Shown here: one piece after another, positions 45,401 to 56,204 of the stretch
How the letters are laid out: every line of letters begins with the position of its first letter
Numbering within the stretch: position 1 is the stretch's first letter
From: Linum tenue
Taxonomy: Eukaryota > Streptophyta > Magnoliopsida > Malpighiales > Linaceae
Direction: 5' to 3'
Length of the DNA stretch: 64,000 nucleotides
NCBI GenBank assembly: GCA_946122785.1
Contig: CAMGYJ010000009.1
Coordinates: 4,804,937-4,868,936, forward strand
Notes under the pieces: generated by a model
The model's database searches: none
Seen by the model: the letters and a program-made list of their open reading frames with translations, nothing else
Told to the model about the DNA's origin: nothing
Position numbers and translations under genes: made by a program

Positions 45401-47380
45401 GAGAGAAGCAACAAAAGCACGAGGAGAAGAACGTTGGTTGAGGTGAAGCGGAAGAGAATAAAGACCATCAACCGTAGAGCCTCGATATAATTCATGCTTC
45501 GTGTGACGGTCCTTAATAACAAAATAAGAGTCAAAAAATTCAATGGATATGGGGTTAGAACGAGTAAGAGAACTAATGGAAAGAAGATTTAGAGGGGCAT
45601 TTTTTACTCGAAGTATATTATCAAGAGACAGTGAATAATTAGACACACGAGCGGTAGAAGAGCTAGAATGAGAGATGGGAAGAGAGTTACCATTGCCAAA
45701 CGTGACTTGATCGGTTCCATTATACTCAGAATGGTGAGCTAGATTATCCAAGTCGGAGGTGAGATGATGATTGGCTCCAGAGTCGAGAAGCCATTGTTGA
45801 GAGGAGTGAATAGGCTGAGATGATTGGGCTAGGTACGAAGCTGGGTTAGAAGAATACGTGGGGATTTGATATTTGGGGCTTGGACAATTGGGCCGGATAT
45901 GACCTTTTCCCCCACAATTATGGCAGACCACAACAGATGGGCCGGAGGGTCCAGAACCAAGAACTCCTGCAGACATATTTTTATGAGATGGATTAGAATG
46001 AACATGGAATTGGGCCGATGGAGGAGCCCGTAGGTTGGTGAAGTTGGTGGACTGACGGGCCGACTGGCCACGTCCTCTCCCTCTTGAAAACCTGCCGCCA
46101 CGACCACGGAATCGGCCAGAGAAGAAGGCTGACGGAGGAGCAGCACCACCAGCGGAGGTGAGGGACTGAAATCGGCGGAGTTGAAGTTCTTCGCTGATGA
46201 GGAGGCTGCTGAGGTCTTCAAACGAAATCGGCTCCAACTTTGCCTCCAAATTGCGAGTAAACGGCCGGAAATCTTCATCAAGACCGTCAAGGATCGCAGT
46301 GACAAGTTCAGCTTCTGTAATTGGGGCGCCAAGCGCGGCAAGTTGATCGAAGATGGCTTTGGCGCGTTGGAGATAGGGATGGCAAAAATATCTGTAACCG
46401 TGGATATCCACCCGAATCCGGCCTAATCGGGTAGGGTAAAACCCGAACCCGAAGGACATTTAGTGGGTACGGGTAAAACCCGAACCCGAATATTGCGGGT
46501 AATGGGTGGGCATGGGTTTCTAACTATCCAACCCGTACCCGCCCGATTATACGCATGCATGTGTATTTTCTCTAGAAATAATTATTATTTTTCTCTAACA
46601 TATTTTATATTCAGCATATAAATATAATATTTTCATGAAATTGTGTTGTTTTAGTTAATTTTCTTCATTCTAGTGAACTATTGTCGTATTTTTCCTCTTA
46701 CGTAATGTGAGAATACGTGTGAATGTTAACATATTAGTTGGAGTTATGAAGATAAATTATTATCCATGGATAACCGTGGATACCCGAAACCCGAACGGGT
46801 ATGGACATGGTTTTAATTTTCTACCCGTTTCACATGTGGGTATGGGTATGGGTAAAACCCGAACTACTTTGGATAGGGTAACGGATATGCACTATCCGTC
46901 CCCGACCCGACCCATTGCCATCCCTAGTTGGAGATATTCATGGGCTGAATCCTCACCACGAGATATGTGATTGAGATTTCTCCGGAGCTGCCCAATGATG
47001 ACTGGCGACCCGGAAGCATAAATTCGAGCCAGAGAATCCCAGGCCGCACGAGCAGTCTGCTTATTGATGATGGTTGGCATGACCGCCTCAGACAAAGAGA
47101 GGGTAATCCAGGTAAGAACCAATTGATCTCTTTCATACCATTCAGTATAGTCCGGATTTGGCTGAGCGTCAATGGTGAGCGGTGGAGCCGTAGAAGTGCC
47201 GTCGATGTGGCCGATCAAGCGATGGCAGCGTAGGAGAGGCTGTAGTTGTGCCTTCCAAAGCAGATAATTGGTTGGGGTGAGTCTCACTGTCAGTTGAGGG
47301 TTGGAAGGAAGAGACAGACGAGGAGGTGTGAGGGGCTGTAGAGAGGCCGAGGGGGTGGAGGTTGTGGAAGAAGTTGACAT
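42497..47380 (-). pseudogene. Copia gag-pol polyprotein, disrupted
   Basis: Gag starts at 47380 (MSTSSTTSTPSASLQ; NYLLWKAQLQPLL) and runs to 46935, where element E interrupts it; it resumes at 46365. Then come a CCHC knuckle (CHNCGGKGHIRPNC), protease (LLDSGANHHLT), integrase zinc finger (H..H..CHGC with HQRLGHANLR) and core (CSDLWGPAP, FQSDWGREY, EQNGCAERKHR), and a Pro/Ser-rich linker. A stop codon at 44003-44005 separates this from the RT (WVFAIKTNPDGTIERYKARLVA, YMLVYVDDIVITG) and RNase H (YSDASFASCPKDRKSITGYA, WCDNLGATYLA, KHLEIEFHFVRD), which end at 42497. Apart from these two breaks I see no other frame damage. Motor sequences look intact, but the copy as it stands is not autonomous. 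Confidence 0.93.
46374..46926. mobile_element. hAT-like element E (553 bp) inside Copia gag
   Basis: TAGGGATGGCAAAAATAT at the left and CATTGCCATCCCTA at the right, flanked by the perfect octamer GTTGGAGA (46366-46373 and 46927-46934) taken from gag. CCCGAA/GGGTAT/CGGGTA words crowd both ends. It is the same family as elements A, B and D, and younger than the Copia insertion. Confidence 0.93.
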
Positions 47381-47467
47381 TATAGAAGCAGAAGAGTGGA
47401 AGGAGAAGCAGAAGCAGAAGATTGGGGGAGTGGTGAACTCGTCAGAGTATACTAAGCTCTGATACCA

Positions 47468-47682
47468 TGAAAGAATACAATGAAAGTGTACTTCTTCTCA
47501 TATTCAACATCATTACAGGGCTTTGCCATTTATAGATAGCTAACATAGAGCTGTACAGATTTGAGATAGGATTTGCATAAATATGATAATAAATGTGATG
47601 GCAGGTGTATTATCTGGAAGAGATTTGAGACTTGAATGTAGGAGTGAACTCCAAATAGTGTTTGCCTGTTGCTGTTCCATTA
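47468..47682 (-). repeat. 5' LTR of the Copia element
   Basis: 215 bp, followed inward without spacer by the 12-base tRNA-iMet-type primer-binding site. The flanking GTATC equals the pentamer at the other end. Confidence 0.95.
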
Positions 47683-47687
47683 GTATC

Positions 47688-48373
47688 ATTGATTCATTAT
47701 ACAAATGCTTCACTAGTGACTGTTGAGGTAGGTTTGTTTGCATGCGAAGTTTGATTCTATGCTTGGTTTTTTGCTTTCACAGAACCAAAAGTTTAAAATG
47801 GATGATACATTTTCAAAGTTTAACCGATTGAGTGCCAAGGGAGGGAGGGTTTGATGACCTTAAAGAGGCCCTTACTCTATTGAATAAAGGCAACATGTAT
47901 ACAACTCTCCTAGGAGTAGTTCATAACAGATGACTACTTCTGACTCACCAAAACTACAACCCCAATCAAAGACCAAGTGGAACTAATGACAAGGACGCGA
48001 TATAATAGTAAGTTTTAATTGTCAGCTCAACGTCTCTAGATGTACTACTACTCATTTTTAGTCTTTTATCCAGTAAATAGATTCAAAAGACGACAATTAC
48101 ACTTAAGAAAGCAATAAAAAATTGACTCGAGTTTCAGGTATCAAAAAGATGACCCACTTATTGATTCTCCCTAATCTCTAACCAGATTAATGAGCATTGA
48201 TTCCCTAATTTGTTTCGTTCAATATTTATACTACGGAGAATTCTTAATTAGCCTTGAATCTTGATTAAAACATACATTGTCCTCTTGAATAGAATGCTTA
48301 GTGGGACAATATCCTCAACTGAGATAGAATACCAAGGCAATGCAAATTAGATTCCCTCTACCAAGGCAATGCA
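47688..48373. other. interval with no recognised feature
   Basis: AT-rich flank of the Copia insertion. No gene or repeat with defined ends was seen. Confidence 0.3.
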
Positions 48374-48568
48374 AATATATTTGTATGGCCTAAACTTTGA
48401 CCATAATAAACATTATGACCAATTTTTTCTATCTATAACATACTGTACCAAACTATACATCAAAGTAACGACATTGGGCAAACCCGATGTATGACCGTTA
48501 TCTTGGACGGTTAAACACGTTGACTAATGGTCAACCCTCTACGTCACTGCCCGCTCAACATTAACTTA

Positions 48569-48897
48569 GGGGTCGTTTGGAGGTTGAGATTTGAAGTGAG
48601 GTATTTAGCAAATACATGTAATGATAAGATTAAGTCGTTTTTTTGGTTCACTTTGAGTTAGAATGCATGCATTACCTTTTTGTTGGGCCCACCTACAATC
48701 ACTCAAAATGAATGATTATAAATCTCTACTAAAAGGTGAGATTGTTAATGAGGGATTGTCTACCATACTTTTTGTTTCATCATTGCTCTTCCAAACAAAG
48801 TATTTCCTAATACATGCATTGAATCAATACATCAAATGATAATACACTAATTGACCTAATACATCAATTTGAAGAATCACAATTTCCAAACGACCCC
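48569..48897. mobile_element. Tourist/PIF-Harbinger-like MITE (329 bp) nested in the MULE-like element
   Basis: Ends GGGGTCGTTTGGA and TCCAAACGACCCC form a 13-bp inverted repeat flanked on both sides by TTA (48566-48568 and 48898-48900), the usual PIF/Harbinger target triplet. It is AT-rich with no coding sequence. Confidence 0.75.
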
Positions 48898-48939
48898 TTA
48901 ATTAAAAAATTCTCAATTTTCACAAATTCCAAAATTTCA

Positions 48940-49060
48940 AATGTCCGTCGGCAGAGTTGACGGAGCGGAGGGAGACCACAAGCGTGGTCGACGAGGAGAT
49001 CGACAAAATCGCCGCCAGCGGTAGATCCGCCTTTGTTGCAGACCAGGAAAGAAGAAGATA
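48940..49060 (+). other. GC-rich interior segment, possible captured gene fragment
   Basis: Inside the MULE-like arms, this stretch is much richer in G+C than its surroundings. One + frame reads ELTERRETTSVVDEEIDKIA and then ASGRSAFVADQ before a stop. The acidic, helix-like composition looks protein-derived, but I do not recognise the donor gene. Confidence 0.35.
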
Positions 49061-49713
49061 GAGATTTCAAGATTGGGATGGTTATGTTTAATTTTTGTTT
49101 TAATTAAGAGTAGAGTTTGACTGGTCTGTAGAGGATTATGTTTTATTTGGGGTTGGGGTTTGGTAGCAGATGAGAGAGCTCTCTATCGAAGAAGAGGTTG
49201 GAGGAGTAGACGGAGGAGCCGTTGGTGGGGAGTTGTATTTCATTGTTTTTATAATTTTTGTTTTAATTAATTGTCATAATTCAAAAAAATCAAAATTAGA
49301 AAATATGTGTAAATTGTGAATATTTTAATAATGATCGGACGATGGCGTGGCATGTTGACAATTAGTCAACGCATTCGACAATACAAGATAACAGTCAAAC
49401 ATCGGGTTTGACCAATGTCGTTATTTTGATGTATAGTTTGGACGAGAATATTATAGATCGAAAAGATTGATAAGGATGTTTATCATAATCGAAGTTCAGG
49501 TCATACAATATATTAACCCATTTAAAAAAGTTAAATGTGCAAAAAATGTTTTTTTGCAAAAATGTGCATTTATTTCAATTTAACACAAGTTTTCTCGTTA
49601 CAAAGTTACTGACAAAGTGAGTAATGGTAGATTCGGATGATCTTCGCGTGACAATACGAATAGCCGATTATCTCAGTTTTGCTCAAAATCACCTGGATCC
49701 GGTCTATTGCGGG

Positions 49714-50310
49714 TAGGGCTGCAAATGAGCCAAGCTGCTCGCGAGCAACTCGGTGTTCGAATCGGGAAAAAATCGTTCGACACTCGACTCGTTATTTAAC
49801 AAGCCGGCTCGCGAGCCAACTCGTTAGTTAACGAGCCAAGCTTGAGCTAGACCATGCTCAGCTTGATAAGCTCGCGAGCTAGCTTGATTCGGTGGCTTGT
49901 CGAGCTAAGCTCGCGAGCTGCCTTGTTTTGAGCTTGTGGAAGGATGAATTACTCTTTTAAACATGAACATTGTCTTCTAATACAGATGTGTATGAAATTT
50001 AGATGTTATTTATAGTTTTTAGTGTTCTTTCTATCTTTTAAATTCTTATGTTTATACATTTTTCAAGCAAAAATGATTTTAAATCGAGCTCATCTTGAAC
50101 TGAGCTTATACTCAGCTTGACAAGCTATATTAATGAGCATTTATCGAGCTCTACCGAGTCGAGCTCGAGCTAGATTATTTTTATTCAAGCCGAGCTCGAG
50201 CTAGATTATCAAAATTTGAGTTCGAGTCGAGCTCGAGCAGAAAAATTAATAAAAGAGTTTAGCTCAAGCTAAGTAAAAACTCGACTCGACTCGACTCGTT
50301 TGCAGTCTCA
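49714..50310. mobile_element. hAT-like element with GAGCTCG-type subterminal repeats
   Basis: The left end TAGGGCTGCAAATGAGCC and the right end ACTCGTTTGCAGTCTCA are inverted with mismatches. Both ends are filled with GCTCGCGAGC/GAGCTCGAG words; the core is AT-rich. The target duplication is not recognisable. It ends about 220 bp before the BOP1 start codon. Confidence 0.7.
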
Positions 50311-50530
50311 GGGGTTTTTCTCAAATTTGACGCGGTCGGGTATATGCTGGCCCAGTCTTTTTTTGCCGGCCTAATAAAATTAGGGTTGCTGGGTTTTAGA
50401 ACTGAAGGGTTTTGCAGAGATAAACGCCACCTCCACTGCTTCTACTCATTTTCCCGCCCCGCTCCGTCGTCCATCGATTCCGGCTGGCTGCTCTGTATCT
50501 TCTCTTCCATCTCCTCTCTGGTAGTAGCTA

Positions 50531-53500
50531 ATGGGGGTTTCTATTCCTCCTAAAGAGGCTGACCGCCTCAAGAACATTGTCGTATGTCGCCCGTGCTTTC
50601 ATCCCTCACATGTCCAGACTAGTTTCTCGCAAGTAAGATCACGATGAACTCTGTTTTTGTTTTCCCGCAGGACGAGAATGGCGGCAGTAGTGATGAATTT
50701 GACAGTGAAGGAGAAGCAAGCGAAGGGTCAGAGGTAAGTGAAGTAGCTACTGAAGAGGATGGTGGTTCTTCGGGCGATGAGGTATGCTCCACAATGTTGT
50801 TCCTTTTTCTCTGCTTGAGCTTAGAATCTGTTCTCGGGTTTGAAATGATTTTAAGAGTTGATCATTTGCAGGATGCCAGTACCAGCGATGGTAGTGGATT
50901 GGTTGATGATGAAGATGAAAACGAAGGCTCTGAAGAAGGGGCTGACGCGAATGGTTCTTCTTCTGATGACGAGGTGGGTGCTATGCCTTTTGGCTTACCT
51001 TTAGCTGAACTTCGGTTTTTACCCGTGGAGTTAGTCTGGGGGTAATGGAAAGTTTATTCAATTGTAGAAGGCCTCTGCAAGCGTTGATGATGGACTGGAA
51101 AGTGGAGAAGGAAGTGGAGACTCCGACTCTGAACGCAGTGAAGTCGCTGAAGAGAGTGATTCTTCGGAGGATGAGGTGCATTACGTTTCTCCTAACTCGT
51201 TTCTGCTCTTAATCTCCCTAATGCACACACCTCTCCTGTGTTTGTCTGCGAAGTGGCTCTTTAATGTTCCTTTTCTTTGTTATTTGTTCCGAGTAGGTAG
51301 CTCCCCGAAATACTATTGGAGATGTTCCCTTGGAGTGGTACAAGGATGAGCAACATATTGGATATGACATTAAAGGGAAGAAGATAACTAAAAAGGAAAG
51401 ACAAGACAAATTGGACTCATTCCTTGCTAGTGTTGATGACTCAAAAAATTGGTAAGTTTCCCTATTTTATGCGTTGATCTCGTTGAGACACATTCCGAGT
51501 AATAGATTCATCGTTTTCATGTCATCCTTGAAGTTTAAGCATAGACCGACTGGTTTAAGATATATTTACTTGGCATTACAGGAGGTGCGCTCCCTCCTGT
51601 CCCTAAAAAAGATATATTCACTTGGCAGCTCTGATTTTGGTTGATGCATGCCACTCTTCTTTTGCCAGCCTAGGGTTCTTTCTTTCAAGAGTGCAAAATG
51701 ATTGCTGGTGTTCCATTTCATTGGATCTTTACTTCATTAGGCAATGGAAGTTGGAATTTCTGAATGTGTATACTTCATACTAATTATGGGATTAGACTGC
51801 ATTTGTTAGTTTCTGTTTGTTGTCTGATTTAGATGCAAGCTGTGCCAAGTTACTAGAGATAGAAGGGAAACTCGACAGAGGGCCTGATAATTTGAATGGA
51901 GTTACTGATTTATCTGTACAGTCATTTTACACTATGTTAAATTGTGACATCCAGGCGTAAGATTTATGACGACTACAATGACGAGGATGTGGAACTGACC
52001 AAGGCAGAAGCAAAAATGATCAGTAGATTGCTCAATGGGAAGGCACCACATGCCGATTTTGATCCATATGCAGTAAGCATCAGTCTTATATCTTTGCTCA
52101 TTGGTGCCATCTATCTATCTGTTGTTTGCTTGTAATAGATACACAATATTCAAAGTCTGAATAAGTTATGTTTTGTTTGTCCAGCCGTATGTTGACTGGT
52201 TCAAATGGGATGATGCTATACATCCGTTGTCAAATGCACCAGAGCCAAAGAGAAGGTTCATTCCCTCAAAATGGGAAGCTAAGAAGGTATTTTTTACGGT
52301 TCAAGCTCTTTATAAGAACTCCAGACTGGACTTGAGATCAATGAATTCAATTGGAACTTGCAATACCAACTTTACTTGAATGATTTGCTGTTCTAGCATG
52401 GCATTATTATACACTCCTGCTTGTGCTCTCTAGGTTGTCAAATATGTCAGGGCTATTCGTAAAGGGTTGATAAAGTTTGAGAAGCCAAAAGAAGAACCGC
52501 GTTTCTACATGTTGTGGGGGGATGATTCAGGTGCTGCAGATAAGACTAACCATTTGTCTTACATACCTGCCCCAAAGCCAAAGTTACCAGGTATGAATTC
52601 GCCCATCCTGAAGGTTTTGTTTCCTTGAATTATGTGTATATCCAGTGAGGTTGACTGTTTATTTTTAGGCCATGAGGAATCCTACAATCCTTCTTTAGAG
52701 TACATTCCAACGCAGGAGGAAATTAATTCTTATCAGCTTATGTATGAAGAAGACAGACCTAAATTTATACCTAAAAGGTAAATGAAGCTTGTGCTTTGAC
52801 TGGCATATTTTGTTTTCGACCAAAGCTATTGCTAACCCTAAACGATATTTTTAAAATTTTGATCTTTCCCAGATTCACGTCTATGAGAAGCATTCCAGCG
52901 TATGAGGATGCTGTAAAAGACTCGTTTGAGCGCTGTTTGGACTTATATCTCTGCCCTAGAGTCCGAAAGAAACGTGTAAGTGAACTTGACATTGATGTTT
53001 CTCTACTGAGTATGACGTGTAGTCTATTCTATTTATACATCATCCTCCTTATTTCAGATTAATATAGATCCCGAGTCTTTGAAACCTAAGCTTCCTAGTC
53101 GAAAGGATCTGAAGCCTTACCCATCCACGTGCTACATGGAGTATATAGGTCATAAGGGTCCTGTTGTGTCGATTTCAACTGAATTTTCAGGAGAATGGAT
53201 TGCATCAGGTATGGATGTCTACTACAGATGGTTACTGTAATCACATATATTTCGGTCCCATATATCTGATTCATGTTATTATTTCCTTTTAAGGTTCTAC
53301 GGATGGGACTGTACGGATTTGGGAGGTTGAGTCTGGTAGATGCCGCAAAGTCTGGGAGTTTGATGAAGCTGTGCAGTATGTAGCATGGAATCCGATGCCT
53401 GAGTTTCCTATATTGGCAATCTCTGTGTAAGGCTGATTGATTATCTGTGTTTATTGGAATTTCGTATTGTTCGTGCATTTTAATCAACTACATAATGTTC

Positions 53501-56204
53501 TATAGGGGGCAGGATGCATATCTCTTGAACACTGGTCTAGGAAATGAAGAGACACAAAGAAAAGTCGGGGAACTTCTGCATGTTGAGGCAGCTAAAGTCT
53601 CGGATGATTCGAGTTAGTATGGACTCAGTATTTTACCCTGCCATACTAAACTGGGTGGTCCCAATTTGATCTTTATATTTGCTTGCATAGATAATTCGAT
53701 ATGTAGCTGGAGCCAAGATGATGAACATGGAGGAATCAGGTTGAGACATGCAAAGGTAAATCACCTTTTGTTTATCTTAAATCTTCTGCTTATTTCAGTG
53801 TCCATATTGCTTTCTCCTGTGTACTGGACAAGATTCAATTCCTAATTTCTGAGTGGCAGTTCTGAACTGGGGCATAAATATTGAAGTTACATTTTGAATC
53901 AATGTTTCAGATTAACAGATTCCTAATTTCTGGAATTTTTAATCTAGAGTGGAACCTCAGTTAACTTCTGGTTTCATGATAATGCGGAAGAAGTCATTCA
54001 GCTGATTGTTTTTGGTACTTCACCTCATTTTCTCTTTCTCTTGTTATTTCAGACCGTATCTTCTGTGGAATGGCATCGGAAAGGGGACTATTTCTCAACT
54101 ATAATGCCAGCAGATATCCTTTTCTTGCTATTGTTTATTCTTGCTATTTTTAAACTGCATGCTTTTCTGCTTTCCTATCTTGGTCTTTGGCCTTTGTCTA
54201 TGCAAGCCTGTTGCTGCTTAGATTTCCATATGAATGAGATATTCATGTCATATCATTTCAAGATCTGATTTAGAATGGCGTCTTATATTTGTTTTACCAT
54301 TGTTGTTTTCTCGCAATAGGGTCACCACCTATATTAAGTCCCATGGTCTTATGGCCCGAGTTCATTATCATGAAAATAATAGATGGTTTGATGTGTATCT
54401 CTTCCGCCCGAACCCTAGGAAACAACTAGCCCACTTTTACTATTTCTTTCTTTCATTTGCAGTTGCTTGAACTAGGTGAAGTGTCTTGTCTGTCTTGATG
54501 ACAACCAAGAAAACATGTTTGCGAATTGCTAAAGCGTAAAACTTAGTTCTTTTAAGACAGAGGAATTTACATCTACATGGTAGTATGTTGCCTTGACTTG
54601 GTCATCACGTGAATCGAAATCAGTTATGATACACCAGCTCTCAAAGAAGCTTACACAAAGGCTACCATTTAAGCTGAAAGGAATTGCAGTGTCATCAGTG
54701 TTTCATCCTACGCGTTCCATATTCTTCGCTGTCACAAAGAAGAATGTAAGAGTATATGATCTGCTGAAGCAGAAATTGATTAAGAAGCTTGAGACTGGTC
54801 TCCGTGAAGTCTCATCTATTGCAATTCATCCTGGTGGTATGATTCTGCTTCGTAGATCTGGACATCACTGTGTTATCTTGTTTTGCTGTATCTCATATCA
54901 CCATGTTAAAATGTATCATGCAGGTGATAATGTGATTTTAGGAAGCAGAGAAGGAAAGCTATGTTGGTTTGACATGGACCTGTCATCTAAACCTTACAAG
55001 ATTCTCAAGTATGTGCCAATTGTCGTTCCATATTCTGAACCTTCTTGTGTGGCACATGCATCCTTTTTGATAAATTTCTTTCTAAATTCTGGTTGTGATA
55101 TTTACAAGCAGTGTGTTCAGCACTCACCAGTTGGGCGCCAATTGGTTGGCACCTGTTGATTTGATAATCAACTTCTTCAGTCAAATACACACTTTTAATG
55201 CCCAACTTCTACAGCTAAACTCCATTTTTTGGTTAGGTTTGGACCCATATGGCCTTGTCTACTCTACATGTCCAATTCTATTGCTAACCCTTTCTCTTTT
55301 GCAAACTTGGAAACCTCCTGCAGTCATTTGTTCGTGTTAACAACTTCCGCTTCTACTTTTTGTTGTGTTAACAACTTCTCCAATTTGAATCAAATAAATG
55401 TCCCCATTATTTAATTGGATTCTTTTGTTATGTAGTTTCCCATGCTGGGATCTGTTTCAATGTTGGTGGCCGGGTCTCTGATGCATTGCTGTCTTATGTC
55501 AGGTCTCATTCAAAGGACGTTACGAATGTTGCATTCCATCGTTCGTACCCACTATTTGCATCATCTTCTGATGATGGCACTGCATATGTCTTCCATGGGA
55601 TGGTGTACTCGGATCTTAATCAGAATCCTCTGATTGTTCCATTGGAAATTCTTCGTGGGCATACAACCTTTAATGGAAGAGGTTGGTACCTTTCCCCTTC
55701 AGTGTTGTACTTAGAGCTGCAGTCAATTAAGATAGAAATTTGTGTCTGTTGATTGAAGTTCTGGGTTGATGCATATTACTGCTCATAAATTTCTTTTGGA
55801 TTCCGCTTGATGATTGCAATGGAAGTGCATAGAAGTGAAAAACAAGGTCTTTTTCTATACAAGACTAAGTACGAGACTCGACTTGGTAATGTAATGTATT
55901 TCTATTAGGACCATAAAACTCAAGAACTTTCAGCTGCGCAGTTGTTTGCAATGAATTATAATGTAGGTTCTGATATCTAATTAGTCATGTATTATTAGAA
56001 CCAAAAACCTCATCAGCTTTGGTGTATGATAACGCTGGATCGAGAAAGAGCAGTTCTGCATCCCATTACCTATTGGTTAATTCTGTTTGTTTGTCTTGCT
56101 CTCGTAATACTGCAGGAGTAATGGATTGCAAATTCCATCCACGACAACCTTGGCTGTTCACTGCCGGTGCCGATTCATCGATCAAGTTGTATTGCCATAA
56201 TTAG
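50531..56204 (+). CDS. BOP1: BOP1 homologue, ribosome-biogenesis WD40 protein
   Basis: Nineteen exons: 50531-50581, 50671-50781, 50872-50973, 51068-51175, 51297-51451, 51955-52072, 52185-52286, 52434-52590, 52669-52777, 52873-52975, 53058-53208, 53294-53426, 53506-53612, 53691-53755, 54053-54113, 54609-54836, 54924-55008, 55503-55681 and 56116-56204. They join in frame for 737 residues. BOP1 acts with PES1 and WDR12 in the nucleolus on 27S pre-rRNA processing and 60S assembly. An acidic Ser/Glu/Asp region (to about 124) precedes the BOP1NT domain (about 125-390: [49 protein letters not shown]). A C-terminal WD40 propeller follows ([76 protein letters not shown]). Intron 15 is AT-AC. The start is the only Met in exon 1. 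Confidence 0.96.
54114..54608 (+). other. U12-type AT-AC intron of BOP1
   Basis: The intron begins ATATCCTTTT, the minor-spliceosome 5' site consensus, and ends CATCAC. GCCTTGACTT at 54590-54599 fits the U12 branch-site consensus, with the branch A at 54596, 12 bases before the intron end. Joining at these points gives the conserved BOP1 sequence [20 protein letters not shown]. No GT or AG lies at a position that would keep that sequence. Confidence 0.92.

Larger units (their letters stand above)
42285..47682 (-). mobile_element. young Copia LTR retrotransposon, interrupted by a hAT-like element
   Basis: The two 215-bp LTRs (42285-42499 and 47468-47682) differ at only two positions. The target duplication GTATC is perfect (42280-42284 and 47683-47687). 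Read on the minus strand, each LTR starts TAATGGAACAG and ends CTTTCA. The primer-binding site TGGTATCAGAGC (tRNA-iMet type) abuts the 5' LTR (47456-47467). A polypurine tract (TTGCGGGGGCA) abuts the 3' LTR at 42500. The gene order protease-integrase-RT-RNase H marks Copia. Coding is broken by element E in gag and a stop between integrase and RT. Confidence 0.96.
48383..49506. mobile_element. MULE-like element (1.1 kb) with ~150-bp terminal inverted repeats; candidate Pack-MULE
   Basis: The arms 48383-48535 and 49353-49506 are inverted copies at roughly 80-85% identity (GTATGGCCTAAACTTTGACC versus GTATGACCTGAACTTCGATT, then CGACATTGG.CAAACCCGATG in both). The 9-base flanks AATATATTT (48374-48382) and AATATATTA (49507-49515) match at 8 of 9. 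Long TIRs with 9-bp duplications characterise Mutator-like elements. No transposase is present. The interior holds a nested MITE and a GC-richer stretch (48940-49060) unlike the rest. Confidence 0.8.

Noticed and set aside
44003..46459. 818-codon frame as a complete Copia gene with its own start
   Set aside because: Its first ~30 codons come from the inserted hAT-like element; the true gag start lies beyond it at 47380.
50344..50553. 69-codon frame as an alternative BOP1 first exon
   Set aside because: It is in a different frame from the BOP1 exons and has no similarity; 50531 joins correctly to exon 2.
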